From contig NZ_CBXV010000005.1 of NCBI RefSeq assembly GCF_000820845.2, positions 1-64,000 on the forward strand: a stretch of 64,000 nucleotides of DNA, given 5' to 3'. Source of the DNA: Pyrinomonas methylaliphatogenes. Lineage in GTDB: Bacteria > Acidobacteriota > Blastocatellia > Pyrinomonadales > Pyrinomonadaceae. Below the pieces are notes generated by a model. That model was not told where the DNA came from. It was given only the letters and a program-made list of their open reading frames with translations, and did not search any database. Shown piece after piece: positions 33,256 to 41,344 of this stretch; positions within the stretch are counted from its first letter, which is position 1; each line of letters opens with the position of its first letter. Made by a program: the position numbers and the translations under genes.

Positions 33256-35682
33256 ATGAGATTCGCGAGAGGAGCGCTCGTTGCCGCGCTCACCGTTGTG
33301 ATGCTGTGTGCCGCAGCGTCCGCGCAAACGCTAAGGCCGGAGAGTGATCCGCGAAATCTGGCCCCGACTCTGGGGACTGGCGGTCCGGTCGGCGGGCCAA
33401 CCGGCCTGTTCACCATCTATGATGGGCAAACGTTGCGGCGTGGGGAATTCACCTTCAGCTTTGGCTACAGCAACTACGACCGTGATCCCGGTAACGTCGA
33501 TATCACGGAAGTCCCACTGAGCTTCCAGGTCGGCCTTTCGGACTATCTGGAGCTGTTCTTCAATACCGACGCTTACCGCGGCATCAAGGTTAACAATCCA
33601 CGAAATCTTTCGAGCTTTTATCTGCCAAATTCCCGCTTCTTTAACTTGCCGGCGATCGTCCTTGCGCCAACTGGGCCGAACGTTGGCACGCAGATCGCCG
33701 CTAGCGGGGCGCTCTATCGGCCACCCAGCAGTCAGCCTTTCGTCCCATTCCCATTCGTCGGCGGCTCATGCGGGACCTTCGGTCTAGCTCCGGGGCCAAC
33801 TGGCGGGACTTATGGTTTCCCGGGCTTCAACGCGCAGATCGGGACGCCGACGGGAGGGCAGAGCAATTACGGCGCAGCCGCTAACTTCCCCTGTCTCGGT
33901 TCCGTCTACGGCAGCATCTTGCCGGGCGTCGTGCTGAGGAATGGGCCTGTGAACTCGAGCGTTCCGGGAGGACAGCGGACCGTCGATGGACCGATCACCT
34001 ATACGGTGCCGCCGGCATATCTGCCCGACGCGCCGTTCATCAACCGGCTCTACGGTGAATCAGCTTTCAGCACTTTCGTCATCGGCGCGAAGATCCGCCT
34101 GACCGGGCCGAACAATCCGTTGGGCTTCGGCTTTATCCCGTTCTATCGCTTCTATGCCGATAAGGCCAATGATGCTGCTGGTTTCAATCAGTTGCAGCGT
34201 GGCGCGAGCCCGGGCGGCAATGTCGGCGACTTCGGCGTCATCTTCTTCATGGATGGGCGCGTCAGTCGTTCCGTCAACATCTCGGTCAACTTGGGTTACA
34301 TCTTGAACAGCAATCCGCGGAGCGACGCGCTGAACAAAGCCGCCTTGCTCGATCGGCCCGATGAGTTGATCGCGGGCGTCGGGTTCGACTTCCCCGTGAA
34401 CAAGTATTTCCAACCGATCGCCGAATTGCGCTCGACACAGTATGTCGGCGGGCGCACGCCGAACGCTTTCGAGAACAGCCCGGTTGATGGCCTCGTTGGC
34501 GTGCGCATCTTCCCGGCCCGTTACATGGGGTTCAGCGCCGCCTATCGGCGTCACTTGAATCAACAAGATCAGAGCCACTTCAGCCAAACCCTTCCGAGCG
34601 GCTTTACGCCGTCGGATGATCCGAACGGGTATCTGTTCCAATTCTTCATCGGGCGACGCAATGAGCGCGCGCCGGAGTACTTGCCAAATCAGCCGCCGAC
34701 CGTTTCGGTGACGGCCAATCCGACTTCGATCACGGTCTGCCCGCGCGATCCGTCGCAGGCCAATCCGCCCGATTCGCGCGTGCAGTTGTCGGCCTCGGCG
34801 ACCGATCCAGATGGCGACACGCTGCTCTATAGCTGGACGGTCACAGCCGGGAAGATCGTTGGCGAAGGGCCGAACGTGACGTGGGATCTGTCGGGCGTGC
34901 AGCCGGGCACCTATACGGCTAACGTCGAGGTGGATGATGGCTGCGGTTGCGTTGCCTTCGCTTCGACGAGCGTGACGGTGAGCGAATGCCCGGCGCCGAC
35001 GCCGACGCCGACGCCAGCTTGCCCGACCATCTCGGTGAGCTGCCCGACCGAACCGGTGCAGGCCGGACAGCCGATCACTTTCACGGCTAACGTGCAGGGC
35101 GCTCCAGAAGGGCGTACGTTGACCTACAACTGGACCGTCTCCGCCGGTACGATCACGAGCGGTCAGGGCACGCCGACGATCCAAGTCGATACGACGGGCC
35201 TTGGCGGACAGACTGTAACGGCGACTGTCGAGATCGGTGGGCTCGATGCGAGCTGCACGAGCACGGCCAGCTGCTCGGCTTCGGTCGTACAGCCTCCGCA
35301 GGCGTCGAAGTTTGACGAGTATGGCAACATCGCCTTCAACGACGAGAAGGCCAGACTCGACAACTTCGCCATCCAGTTGCAGAATCAACCCGGCGCACAA
35401 GGCTACATCATCGCTTACGGCGGTCGTCGTGGTCGCGTCGGCGAAGCGTTGCGTCGCGCTGAACGCGCCAAGAACTACCTCGTCAGCACGCGCGGTATCG
35501 AAGCGGGCCGCATCGTGACGGTTGACGGCGGATACCGCGAGACGTTGACGGTGGAGCTGTGGATCGTGCCGCAAGGCGCGCAGCCGCCGCAGGCAACGCC
35601 CACGCTGACGCCGGAAGAGGCGCAACCGCGGCCTGCTGCGCCAGCTCGGCGCGCGCCGCGTCGCCGTCCGCGTCGCCGCTAA
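33256..35682 (+). CDS. OmpA-like outer-membrane protein with two Ig/PKD-like repeats
   Basis: 808 residues with a signal peptide (LTVVMLCAAASA). Residues about 30-480 are beta-rich with aromatic strands, probably a barrel (GEFTFSFGYSNYDRD, LSINVSLGYIL-type strands). Two Ig/PKD-like repeats follow (PPTVSVTANPTSITVCP to VTVSEC; then CPTISVSCPTEPVQAGQ), joined by a PTPTPTP linker. The last 130 residues form an OmpA-like peptidoglycan-binding domain (FDEYGNIAFNDEKARLDNFA, AERAKNYLVSTRGIEAGRI), and the tail is a basic Arg/Pro-rich stretch. It probably ties the outer membrane to the wall. Strong expression is suggested by its promoter and terminator. Confidence 0.88.
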   Translation: MRFARGALVAALTVVMLCAAASAQTLRPESDPRNLAPTLGTGGPVGGPTGLFTIYDGQTLRRGEFTFSFGYSNYDRDPGNVDITEVPLSFQVGLSDYLELFFNTDAYRGIKVNNPRNLSSFYLPNSRFFNLPAIVLAPTGPNVGTQIAASGALYRPPSSQPFVPFPFVGGSCGTFGLAPGPTGGTYGFPGFNAQIGTPTGGQSNYGAAANFPCLGSVYGSILPGVVLRNGPVNSSVPGGQRTVDGPITYTVPPAYLPDAPFINRLYGESAFSTFVIGAKIRLTGPNNPLGFGFIPFYRFYADKANDAAGFNQLQRGASPGGNVGDFGVIFFMDGRVSRSVNISVNLGYILNSNPRSDALNKAALLDRPDELIAGVGFDFPVNKYFQPIAELRSTQYVGGRTPNAFENSPVDGLVGVRIFPARYMGFSAAYRRHLNQQDQSHFSQTLPSGFTPSDDPNGYLFQFFIGRRNERAPEYLPNQPPTVSVTANPTSITVCPRDPSQANPPDSRVQLSASATDPDGDTLLYSWTVTAGKIVGEGPNVTWDLSGVQPGTYTANVEVDDGCGCVAFASTSVTVSECPAPTPTPTPACPTISVSCPTEPVQAGQPITFTANVQGAPEGRTLTYNWTVSAGTITSGQGTPTIQVDTTGLGGQTVTATVEIGGLDASCTSTASCSASVVQPPQASKFDEYGNIAFNDEKARLDNFAIQLQNQPGAQGYIIAYGGRRGRVGEALRRAERAKNYLVSTRGIEAGRIVTVDGGYRETLTVELWIVPQGAQPPQATPTLTPEEAQPRPAAPARRAPRRRPRRR

Positions 35683-35709
35683 ACGAGTAGGAGCGCTGCG
35701 GCCTTTGGC

Positions 35710-35750
35710 AAGCGGGCGGCAATAGAGTTGCCGCCCGCTTCGCCTCTTTT
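35710..35750 (+). terminator. Rho-independent terminator of the OmpA-like gene
   Basis: A 13 bp perfect stem (AAGCGGGCGGCAA at 35710-35722 with TTGCCGCCCGCTT at 35728-35740), a five-base loop and then CGCCTCTTTT. Confidence 0.85.
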
Positions 35751-35946
35751 ATTCTCCGATCCCTGCCCCTAAATCTTCGGCTCATCTGTGGACTCCGAAC
35801 CTCTCTTGCTAAAGACGTGCGGATTAATGTACAACCGGTGTGAGGTAGGGATTCATCCTACCGATGCCGCGATCCCCTGAGGTTGCCGTGAGGCGTATGG
35901 GGGAGTTCAATCTGAAGCCCTTTCGCATCGAATGGAGAAGGAGTTG

Positions 35947-38247
35947 ATGATCCGTTTACCCCGACTGAGCGAGAGTAACCGACCCTTTCTTTCGTGTCGC
36001 GAGAAGATCGCCATTGCAGTGGCGGCACTTTTGATCTTCACGCTTTTCTCTCCCTGCGGCACGCGCGTAAACGCGGGCGCTGTGCCGAATAGATCATCGG
36101 CCCTGGTTGATTGGCGCGTGACTGGGCCGATGGGGGGCGATGTGCGCGCTCTCGTCATTGACCCGAAAGATGCGCGGAAGATCTATCTGGGAACGCTCGA
36201 TGGGCAGATTTATGTTTCGACCGACGGCGGTGAGAGATGGTCTCGCTTAGCGAGTTTCAATCGCCCCGGACTCTACATCGATCACATCATCATCGACCCG
36301 CGCGATTCGCGCATCCTTTACGTCGGCGCGCATCGACACAAAGAACCGGGCGGATTCTTCAAATCGACCGATGGCGGTCAGACTTGGCGCGAGGCCAAGG
36401 AGTTGAAGGGCGAAGCCATTCATTCGCTGGCCCAATCGTCAACCAAACCCGACGTCATCGTCGCCGGGACGAATAACGGCGTCTATCGCTCGGATGATGC
36501 GGGCGAGACGTGGACCAAGCTGCCGACGACGGGGATGACCAACACGAATATCGAATCGTTGGCCATCGACCCGCGCAACGATAAGGTGATCTACGCTGGA
36601 TCGTGGCATCTGCCCTTCAAGACGACCGATGGCGGTCAGACTTGGCGCAAGATCAACAAGGGGATGATCGATGATTCGGACATCTTCGCCATCTCGATAG
36701 ATAATCGCAACCCGGATCACATCATCGCCTCCGCCTGTAGCGGGATATACGAATCGAAAGATGCGGGCGAAACTTGGCACAAGGTGCAAGGCATCCCGTC
36801 GAGCTCGCGGCGCACGCGCGACATCCTGCAACATCCATCGCGCCCGGAGATCGTCTATGCGGGGACGACCGAGGGCTTTTGGCGTTCGACCAAAGGCGGG
36901 GCCGATGGCTCTTGGACGCTGATGACTTCAAAGCAACTCGAAGTCAACGCCATCGCCGTTCACCCGGATAACCCGGACACCGTTTACATCGGAACGAACA
37001 ACTACGGCGTGATGGTCTCGCATGATGGCGGACGCACCTTCGCGATGAGCAATGAAGGTTTCAGCGGAAGGCTGATCTACACGGTCGTCGCCGATCGCGA
37101 GCGTCCGGGTCGCGTTTACGCTTCGACCATCAACACGACCACCGGCGGCGGTTTCTTCTTCATCAGCGATGATGGCGGAATGACGTGGCAGCCGGCGATG
37201 CGCAACATGCCGCGCCAATTGATCGCTTATTCGATCTTGCAGGATCGGCGCGATCCGAACGTCATCTACCTCGGGACCAATTTCGGATTGTACAAGTCGC
37301 TCGATCGAGGCATGTCGTGGTCGGCGGTGAGAGTGGCTAAGCCGCGCGCGCGCGCATCGCGCGCGGCTGCGAGCGCGACGGATGATACCGTCCGCCGCGC
37401 GCAAGAAGCTTTGAAAGAAGCCGGCTACGATGTTGGCGCGCCAGACGGCAGATTGGGACCGCGCACTTCTGCCGCTATAAGGAAGTTTCAGATCGATAAG
37501 AATCTGCCGCCAACCGGCAGATTGGATGAGCGGACGCTCGCCGCGCTCGGCATTCAAGAGATGGTCGATCTGACCGAAGAGACCATCAACAGCTTGACTT
37601 TCACCCCAGACGAGCGCGACGGTCATCCCGGAATGCTCGCTGCCACCAACAGCGGTCTGTATCGGACCTATGATCCCGCGCGCGGTTGGGAGCGGATATC
37701 TTACGGGAGCGGTTTCGATGCGCGAACTTTGGCCGTTTCGGTCGATCCGCAAAATCCGGAAACGATCTGGGTCGGAACGGCGACTTCCGGCTTGCTCGTT
37801 TCGCACGACGGCGGACGAACTTGGCAGCAGATCAAGGCGATCCCGACAATCGCTCCGGTCAACACCATTGTGCAAGACCCCAAGCGTGCCGGCTACATCT
37901 ACGTTGGAACCGGACACACTCTTTATCTATCGCGCGATGGCGGGCAGAGTTGGATGCGACGCGGCGGTAATCTGCCGATCGGAAACTTCACGAGCATCCT
38001 CATCAATCCCAACGATCCGGATGAGATCTTCGCCGGGAGCGCGTTCGAAACGGGCGGGGGCATCTTCCGTTCGACCGATGCTGGGATGACTTGGGAGCGG
38101 ATCGATCCTGAATTGCCGAGCCGTCGCGTCTGGTCGCTGGCCTTCGACCGGCAGAGCGCCGAAAGGCTTCTGATCGGCTCGCATTCGGGCGGAGTATACG
38201 TCGCGCTCAGATCTGGCGTGGCGACCGCTTCGAGCGGGCAACGCTGA
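35947..38247 (+). CDS. Asp-box/BNR repeat beta-propeller protein with embedded peptidoglycan-binding domain
   Basis: 766 residues from ATG 35947, with GGAGAAGGAG just ahead; ATG 35932 is possible. The signal region IAIAVAALLIFTLF is followed by many Asp-box (BNR/VPS10-type) repeats: STDGGERWSRL, STDGGQTWREA, SDDAGETWTKL, TTDGGQTWRKI, SHDGGRTF, SDDGGMTWQP, SRDGGQSWMR, STDAGMTWERI. These form one or two beta-propellers. Between them, at about residues 475-535, lies a complete peptidoglycan-binding type 1 domain (VRRAQEALKEAGYDVGAPDG then AIRKFQIDKNLPPTGRLDE), an unusual insertion. It is probably extracytoplasmic and wall-bound; the ligand is unknown. Confidence 0.88.
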   Translation: MIRLPRLSESNRPFLSCREKIAIAVAALLIFTLFSPCGTRVNAGAVPNRSSALVDWRVTGPMGGDVRALVIDPKDARKIYLGTLDGQIYVSTDGGERWSRLASFNRPGLYIDHIIIDPRDSRILYVGAHRHKEPGGFFKSTDGGQTWREAKELKGEAIHSLAQSSTKPDVIVAGTNNGVYRSDDAGETWTKLPTTGMTNTNIESLAIDPRNDKVIYAGSWHLPFKTTDGGQTWRKINKGMIDDSDIFAISIDNRNPDHIIASACSGIYESKDAGETWHKVQGIPSSSRRTRDILQHPSRPEIVYAGTTEGFWRSTKGGADGSWTLMTSKQLEVNAIAVHPDNPDTVYIGTNNYGVMVSHDGGRTFAMSNEGFSGRLIYTVVADRERPGRVYASTINTTTGGGFFFISDDGGMTWQPAMRNMPRQLIAYSILQDRRDPNVIYLGTNFGLYKSLDRGMSWSAVRVAKPRARASRAAASATDDTVRRAQEALKEAGYDVGAPDGRLGPRTSAAIRKFQIDKNLPPTGRLDERTLAALGIQEMVDLTEETINSLTFTPDERDGHPGMLAATNSGLYRTYDPARGWERISYGSGFDARTLAVSVDPQNPETIWVGTATSGLLVSHDGGRTWQQIKAIPTIAPVNTIVQDPKRAGYIYVGTGHTLYLSRDGGQSWMRRGGNLPIGNFTSILINPNDPDEIFAGSAFETGGGIFRSTDAGMTWERIDPELPSRRVWSLAFDRQSAERLLIGSHSGGVYVALRSGVATASSGQR

Positions 38248-38268
38248 ATTCACGCTTCATATTTCTTC

Positions 38269-38323
38269 GACGGAGGATGTCGAATGCCTCACCTTGGCCT
38301 TCGCATCCTCCGTCGGCTTTTTA
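38269..38323 (+). terminator. Rho-independent terminator
   Basis: GACGGAGGATG (38269-38279) pairs with CATCCTCCGTC (38304-38314), followed by GGCTTTTTAA. It ends the Asp-box gene transcript. Confidence 0.8.
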
Positions 38324-38378
38324 ACTGGCTCGGTTGCAATTTAAGATTGAGCCGGATGAGGAAGTCGAGTTACGTTCG

Positions 38379-39521
38379 ATGAGGAGAGTGTTCGCCACCT
38401 TCAAAAAAACTCTCCGGTACTTACAGGCCGCGCTCAGCGTGATGGCCGTCACGGCCATGCTCGTCCTCTTTAGGGTGCAGATCAATGCGACGACCGTCGC
38501 TCTGACGATGACGCTCGCCATCCTCTTCATCGCCACTTTCATGGGAAGCGGGCCGGCTTTCTTCGCTTCGGTGTTGGCGATGCTCTGTTTCAACTATTTC
38601 TTCCTTCCGCCAGTGGGCACGTTGACGATCGCCGATCCGCAAAATTGGATCGCGCTTTTCGTCTTCTTCATCGTCTCGCTTACGGCTGGTCAGCTCTCAG
38701 CCCACGCGCGCCGTCGCACGGAAGAGGCGGAAGCCGGTCGCAGAGAAGTTGAGAGATTGTACAGAGAATTGCAAGAGGCATTCGAACGCGCCAGTCAAGC
38801 CGAAGCGCTTCGCCGCAGCGAAAAACTCAAATCGGCGCTGCTCGATGCCGTCACGCACGATATAAGGACCCCGCTCACTTCGATCAAAGCTTCAGTGACC
38901 ACCCTGCTTGAAGGTTGCGCCGGTAAGATCAGCGCTTTCGATGGAAAGATGGAGCGCGAGATGCTCCTGGTGATAGACGAAGAGTGCGACAGGCTCAATC
39001 GGTATACCGAAAAGTTGCTCGAGTTGGCGCGAATCGAAGCCGGCGAGTTGCGCCTTCATCGGCGTTGGGAAGCGGTCGATGAGCTGATTGACGCAGCTCT
39101 CAAACGCGCCGAGCCGCTCGTCGGCGAACGTAAGGTAGAGGTGATCTTGCCGGAAGAACTTCCGGTCATCCTCGTTGATTCGCATGCCGTGTCGGAAGCG
39201 ATCTACTCGTTGCTCGATAACGCTGCGAAGTACTCCCCTCGCGGCAGCACCATTCGGATAGAGGCGCGTTGCGTGGGCGAAGATGTGGAGATCGCCGTCG
39301 AAGACGAGGGAAACGGCATCCCCATAGAACTGCGTGAGCGCGTGTTTGATAAGTTCTTCCGCGCCGATGACGGCGCGGGGGAGAAAGGGGTCGGCATGGG
39401 ATTGGCGATCGCGCGTGGCATCGTGGAGGCTCATGGCGGAAGGATTTGGATCGAAGATCCGAAAGTTGGCCAAGGAACGCGCATCGCCTTCACGCTTCCG
39501 ATAGGGGACGATGGCGCTTAA
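38379..39521 (+). CDS. Sensor histidine kinase with DUF4118, equivalent to the C-terminal half of KdpD
   Basis: About 380 residues from ATG 38379; an in-frame ATG at 38334 is upstream. Residues about 12-115 form four TM helices of the DUF4118 type found in KdpD (VTAMLVLFRVQI, NYFFLPPVGTLTIADPQNW). The HisKA domain holds the phospho-acceptor in LDAVTHDIRTPLTSIKAS. The ATPase domain has DNAAKYSP (N box), EDEGNGIP (G1) and GMGLAI. The osmosensory N-terminal KdpD and USP domains are absent but are encoded separately at 45794-46972. It is followed by the KdpE-like regulator. The stop codon region is duplicated 65 bases on. Confidence 0.92.
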   Translation: MRRVFATFKKTLRYLQAALSVMAVTAMLVLFRVQINATTVALTMTLAILFIATFMGSGPAFFASVLAMLCFNYFFLPPVGTLTIADPQNWIALFVFFIVSLTAGQLSAHARRRTEEAEAGRREVERLYRELQEAFERASQAEALRRSEKLKSALLDAVTHDIRTPLTSIKASVTTLLEGCAGKISAFDGKMEREMLLVIDEECDRLNRYTEKLLELARIEAGELRLHRRWEAVDELIDAALKRAEPLVGERKVEVILPEELPVILVDSHAVSEAIYSLLDNAAKYSPRGSTIRIEARCVGEDVEIAVEDEGNGIPIELRERVFDKFFRADDGAGEKGVGMGLAIARGIVEAHGGRIWIEDPKVGQGTRIAFTLPIGDDGA

Positions 39522-39601
39522 AGAGTCCAGATGACCGGAACGCACACAACTCTATCAATGCACGTTGAAGGGATGATGGCGCTTAAAGAGCGCTAGATGA
39601 C
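39505..39601. repeat. 31 bp duplication over the kinase stop codon, 65 nt pitch
   Basis: GGGA(C/T)GATGGCGCTTAAAGAG, with the TAA stop of the histidine kinase gene in the first copy, followed by a shared AGATGAC, stands at 39505-39535 and 39570-39601. The insert of about 34 nt matches neither flank. Confidence 0.9.
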
Positions 39602-39643
39602 GACGTTTTGTGAACGCATCGATCGTTTTCGAGGTATGTCTTC

Positions 39644-40345
39644 ATGGAGGAAAGATTAGCGAGAATCCTCGTCGTCGATGATGAGCCGCAAATAACGCGC
39701 GTTTTGCGCGCAAGTTTGACGGCGCAAGGTTACGACGTGCACACGGCGCTGGATGCCGCTTCGGCTTTGCGGATCTTCGAGGATTGGCATCCCGACCTGA
39801 TTATCGCTGATCTGGTCATGCCGCAGATGAGCGGGTTGGAATTCTGCCGACGAGTGCGGCTCGTTTCGCAAGTTCCGATCATCGTCCTTTCGGTCAAAGG
39901 CGACGAGAGGACCAAAGTCGAGGCGCTCGATCTCGGCGCGGATGATTATGTCACAAAACCTTTCGGCATCGCCGAACTTCTGGCGCGCATTCGCGCCGCT
40001 TTGCGGCGCGCCCGTCTGCCATTCCCGGAACGGACCGATGTCTTGGCGGTCGGCGATTTTCAAATCGATCTGGCCGCGCGCGAAGTCCACGTTCGAGGGC
40101 AACAGGTACGCTTGACGCCAAAAGAGTTCGATCTGCTCGTCTATTTCGCGCAAAATGCCGGTCGGGTCCTGACGCATCGTAAGCTTCTCGGTGCCATATG
40201 GGGCGGCGAATATACGGAACAGAACGAGTATTTGCGCGTCTTCGTCGGAAACTTGCGCAAGAAGATCGAACCTGATCCGAACCGACCGCGCTACATTGTG
40301 ACCGAACCGTGGGTGGGGTATCGCTTCAACCCTCAAGCTGACTAG
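39644..40345 (+). CDS. kdpE: OmpR/PhoB-family response regulator, KdpE-like
   Basis: 233 residues. The receiver domain ILVVDDEPQITRVLRASL has the acidic pair, DLIIADLVMP the phospho-accepting Asp (about 55) and DYVTKPF the conserved Lys. The C-terminal winged helix (about 135-230) has LTPKEFDLLVYFAQNAGRVLTHRKLL and ends YIVTEPWVGYRF, matching KdpE. It should be phosphorylated by the kinase encoded just upstream and activate kdpFABC under low potassium or osmotic stress. Four CTTTA direct repeats upstream of the small membrane genes are its candidate binding site. The stop region is duplicated. Confidence 0.93.
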   Translation: MEERLARILVVDDEPQITRVLRASLTAQGYDVHTALDAASALRIFEDWHPDLIIADLVMPQMSGLEFCRRVRLVSQVPIIVLSVKGDERTKVEALDLGADDYVTKPFGIAELLARIRAALRRARLPFPERTDVLAVGDFQIDLAAREVHVRGQQVRLTPKEFDLLVYFAQNAGRVLTHRKLLGAIWGGEYTEQNEYLRVFVGNLRKKIEPDPNRPRYIVTEPWVGYRFNPQAD

Positions 40346-40417
40346 GTCGAAGATGGCTCACACGAGCCGCGCGATCGACTTGGTTTCAATCCTCAAACTG
40401 AGTCGGATTGAGAATGG
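40325..40417. repeat. Diverged duplication over the kdpE stop codon, 60 nt pitch
   Basis: TTCAACCCTCAAGCTGACTA (40325, including the kdpE stop TAG) and TTCAATCCTCAAACTGAGTC (40385) share most bases, and the following GAAGATGG/GAGAATGG also match. No gene is seen in 40346-40605. Confidence 0.7.
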
Positions 40418-40605
40418 GCGATCGGCCAGCCGCGTTGTGACTCGCGGACAAGTCACTCTCATAAGATCTGTCATCAGTTTCTTCCTGCCCTTTATTCTCT
40501 CAATTTCAGATCAAATTGGCGAAGATCGAATTATCCGCGCGGCGCGCAGCTCGGATCGTTGATGGCTCCTTGGCGATCTGAGCTTGAGTCGGATTTTTAT
40601 GAAAT

Positions 40606-40647
40606 CTTTATGGGCGCTTTACGCTGGCTTTACAAAAGCCGCTTTAC
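40606..40647 (+). promoter_or_regulatory. CTTTA direct repeats, candidate KdpE binding site
   Basis: CTTTA occurs at 40606, 40617, 40628 and 40642, i.e. with steps of 11, 11 and 14 bases. PhoB/OmpR-type regulators bind tandem sites with 11-base periodicity. The cluster lies 55-95 bases upstream of the first small gene of the kdp block, where an activator site is expected. The role is inference. Confidence 0.45.
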
Positions 40648-40701
40648 CGTTCATCGCGAAAGACGAACGAGAGGTCGCCGTCGATTTGAGCGGAGGATGT
40701 T

Positions 40702-40965
40702 ATGGCTTGGGCGTTGAGCGAGGAAGGGAAGATATCGTGGGATTGGCGTTCCATTGGCTCCCTGTTGGGTTTGATGGGCGTCATCGCCGGTTCGATCGGG
40801 TCGGTTCTGACCGCGATGAGTTGGTTTTGCGAAGGCGACTCGCATTTCTATTTTCACGTCTCTGGCGCGATGTTGCTCTCACTTGTGATCCCACTTCTCG
40901 CCATCGGCGCAAGTTGCTTGGATGAGACGGAGGAACGGTGCCGATCCGCGCGAAGAATCGTTTGA
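40702..40965 (+). CDS. Small membrane protein at the head of the kdp block
   Basis: 87 residues with GGAGG a few bases before ATG. Two hydrophobic segments (IGSLLGLMGVIAGSIGSVLTA, about 18-38, and GAMLLSLVIPLLAIGASCL, about 55-73) predict a two-helix inner-membrane protein. I do not recognise a family. The position between kdpE and the kdp transporter genes, on the same strand and downstream of the CTTTA repeats, suggests co-regulation. Confidence 0.7.
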   Translation: MAWALSEEGKISWDWRSIGSLLGLMGVIAGSIGSVLTAMSWFCEGDSHFYFHVSGAMLLSLVIPLLAIGASCLDETEERCRSARRIV

Positions 40966-41032
40966 TTCCCAGAACCTACTCCTCTCCGAGGAGAAAATGG
41001 CCAATCGAATCTTCTAGGAGGCTTTCGGCTGA

Positions 41033-41134
41033 ATGCTCGATGCGATCTTCATCTTGGTCACGGTCCTCTTCTTCCTCGCGTCGTTAGGTTACGTCAGTTG
41101 GTGCGATCGATTGCGAGGGGAAGGAGGAAAATGA
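41033..41134 (+). CDS. 33-residue single-pass membrane protein upstream of kdpF
   Basis: MLDAIFILVTVLFFLASLGY then VSWCDRLRGEGGK. AGGAGG (41016-41021) lies 11 bases before ATG. One TM helix is followed by a short basic tail containing C-D-R-L. Small proteins with a similar helix and a CDRL/CERL-like end are, to my recollection, often found just ahead of kdpF in other bacteria, so I think it is real. It may be an accessory subunit of the Kdp complex. Confidence 0.7.
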   Translation: MLDAIFILVTVLFFLASLGYVSWCDRLRGEGGK

Positions 41135-41172
41135 GGATCGCTCCTGAGTCGTAAATCCCGCAGGAGTCAGCG

Positions 41173-41262
41173 ATGAACTTCGAGGATATCGTCGGACTTA
41201 TCGTGGCGGCTTTGCTTGTCGTCTACTTGCTCTACGCGCTCCTTCATCCAGAAGAGCTTTAG
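41173..41262 (+). CDS. kdpF: Potassium-transporting ATPase small subunit KdpF
   Basis: A 29-residue single helix ([20 protein letters not shown], ending EEL), the exact size and pattern of KdpF, with AGGAG eight bases ahead. KdpF is a lipid-like stabiliser of the KdpABC complex in the inner membrane. kdpA follows after 82 bases. Confidence 0.93.
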   Translation: MNFEDIVGLIVAALLVVYLLYALLHPEEL

Positions 41263-41344
41263 GTGTGGGGCAACCTTCAGCGCCGCAGATGAGTTTCAAC
41301 GAACACATCAGCTCTGTCGAACAAAATACCTCAACGTTAGAGAT

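Noticed and set aside
34060-35625. 521-codon minus-strand ORF
   Set aside because: Antisense shadow of the OmpA-like gene; Arg-rich composition.
40997-41017. Six-codon ORF (MANRIF) ending in the ribosome site of the 33-residue protein gene
   Set aside because: It has GAGGAG ahead and could be a leader peptide, but such short frames arise by chance and there is no supporting feature.
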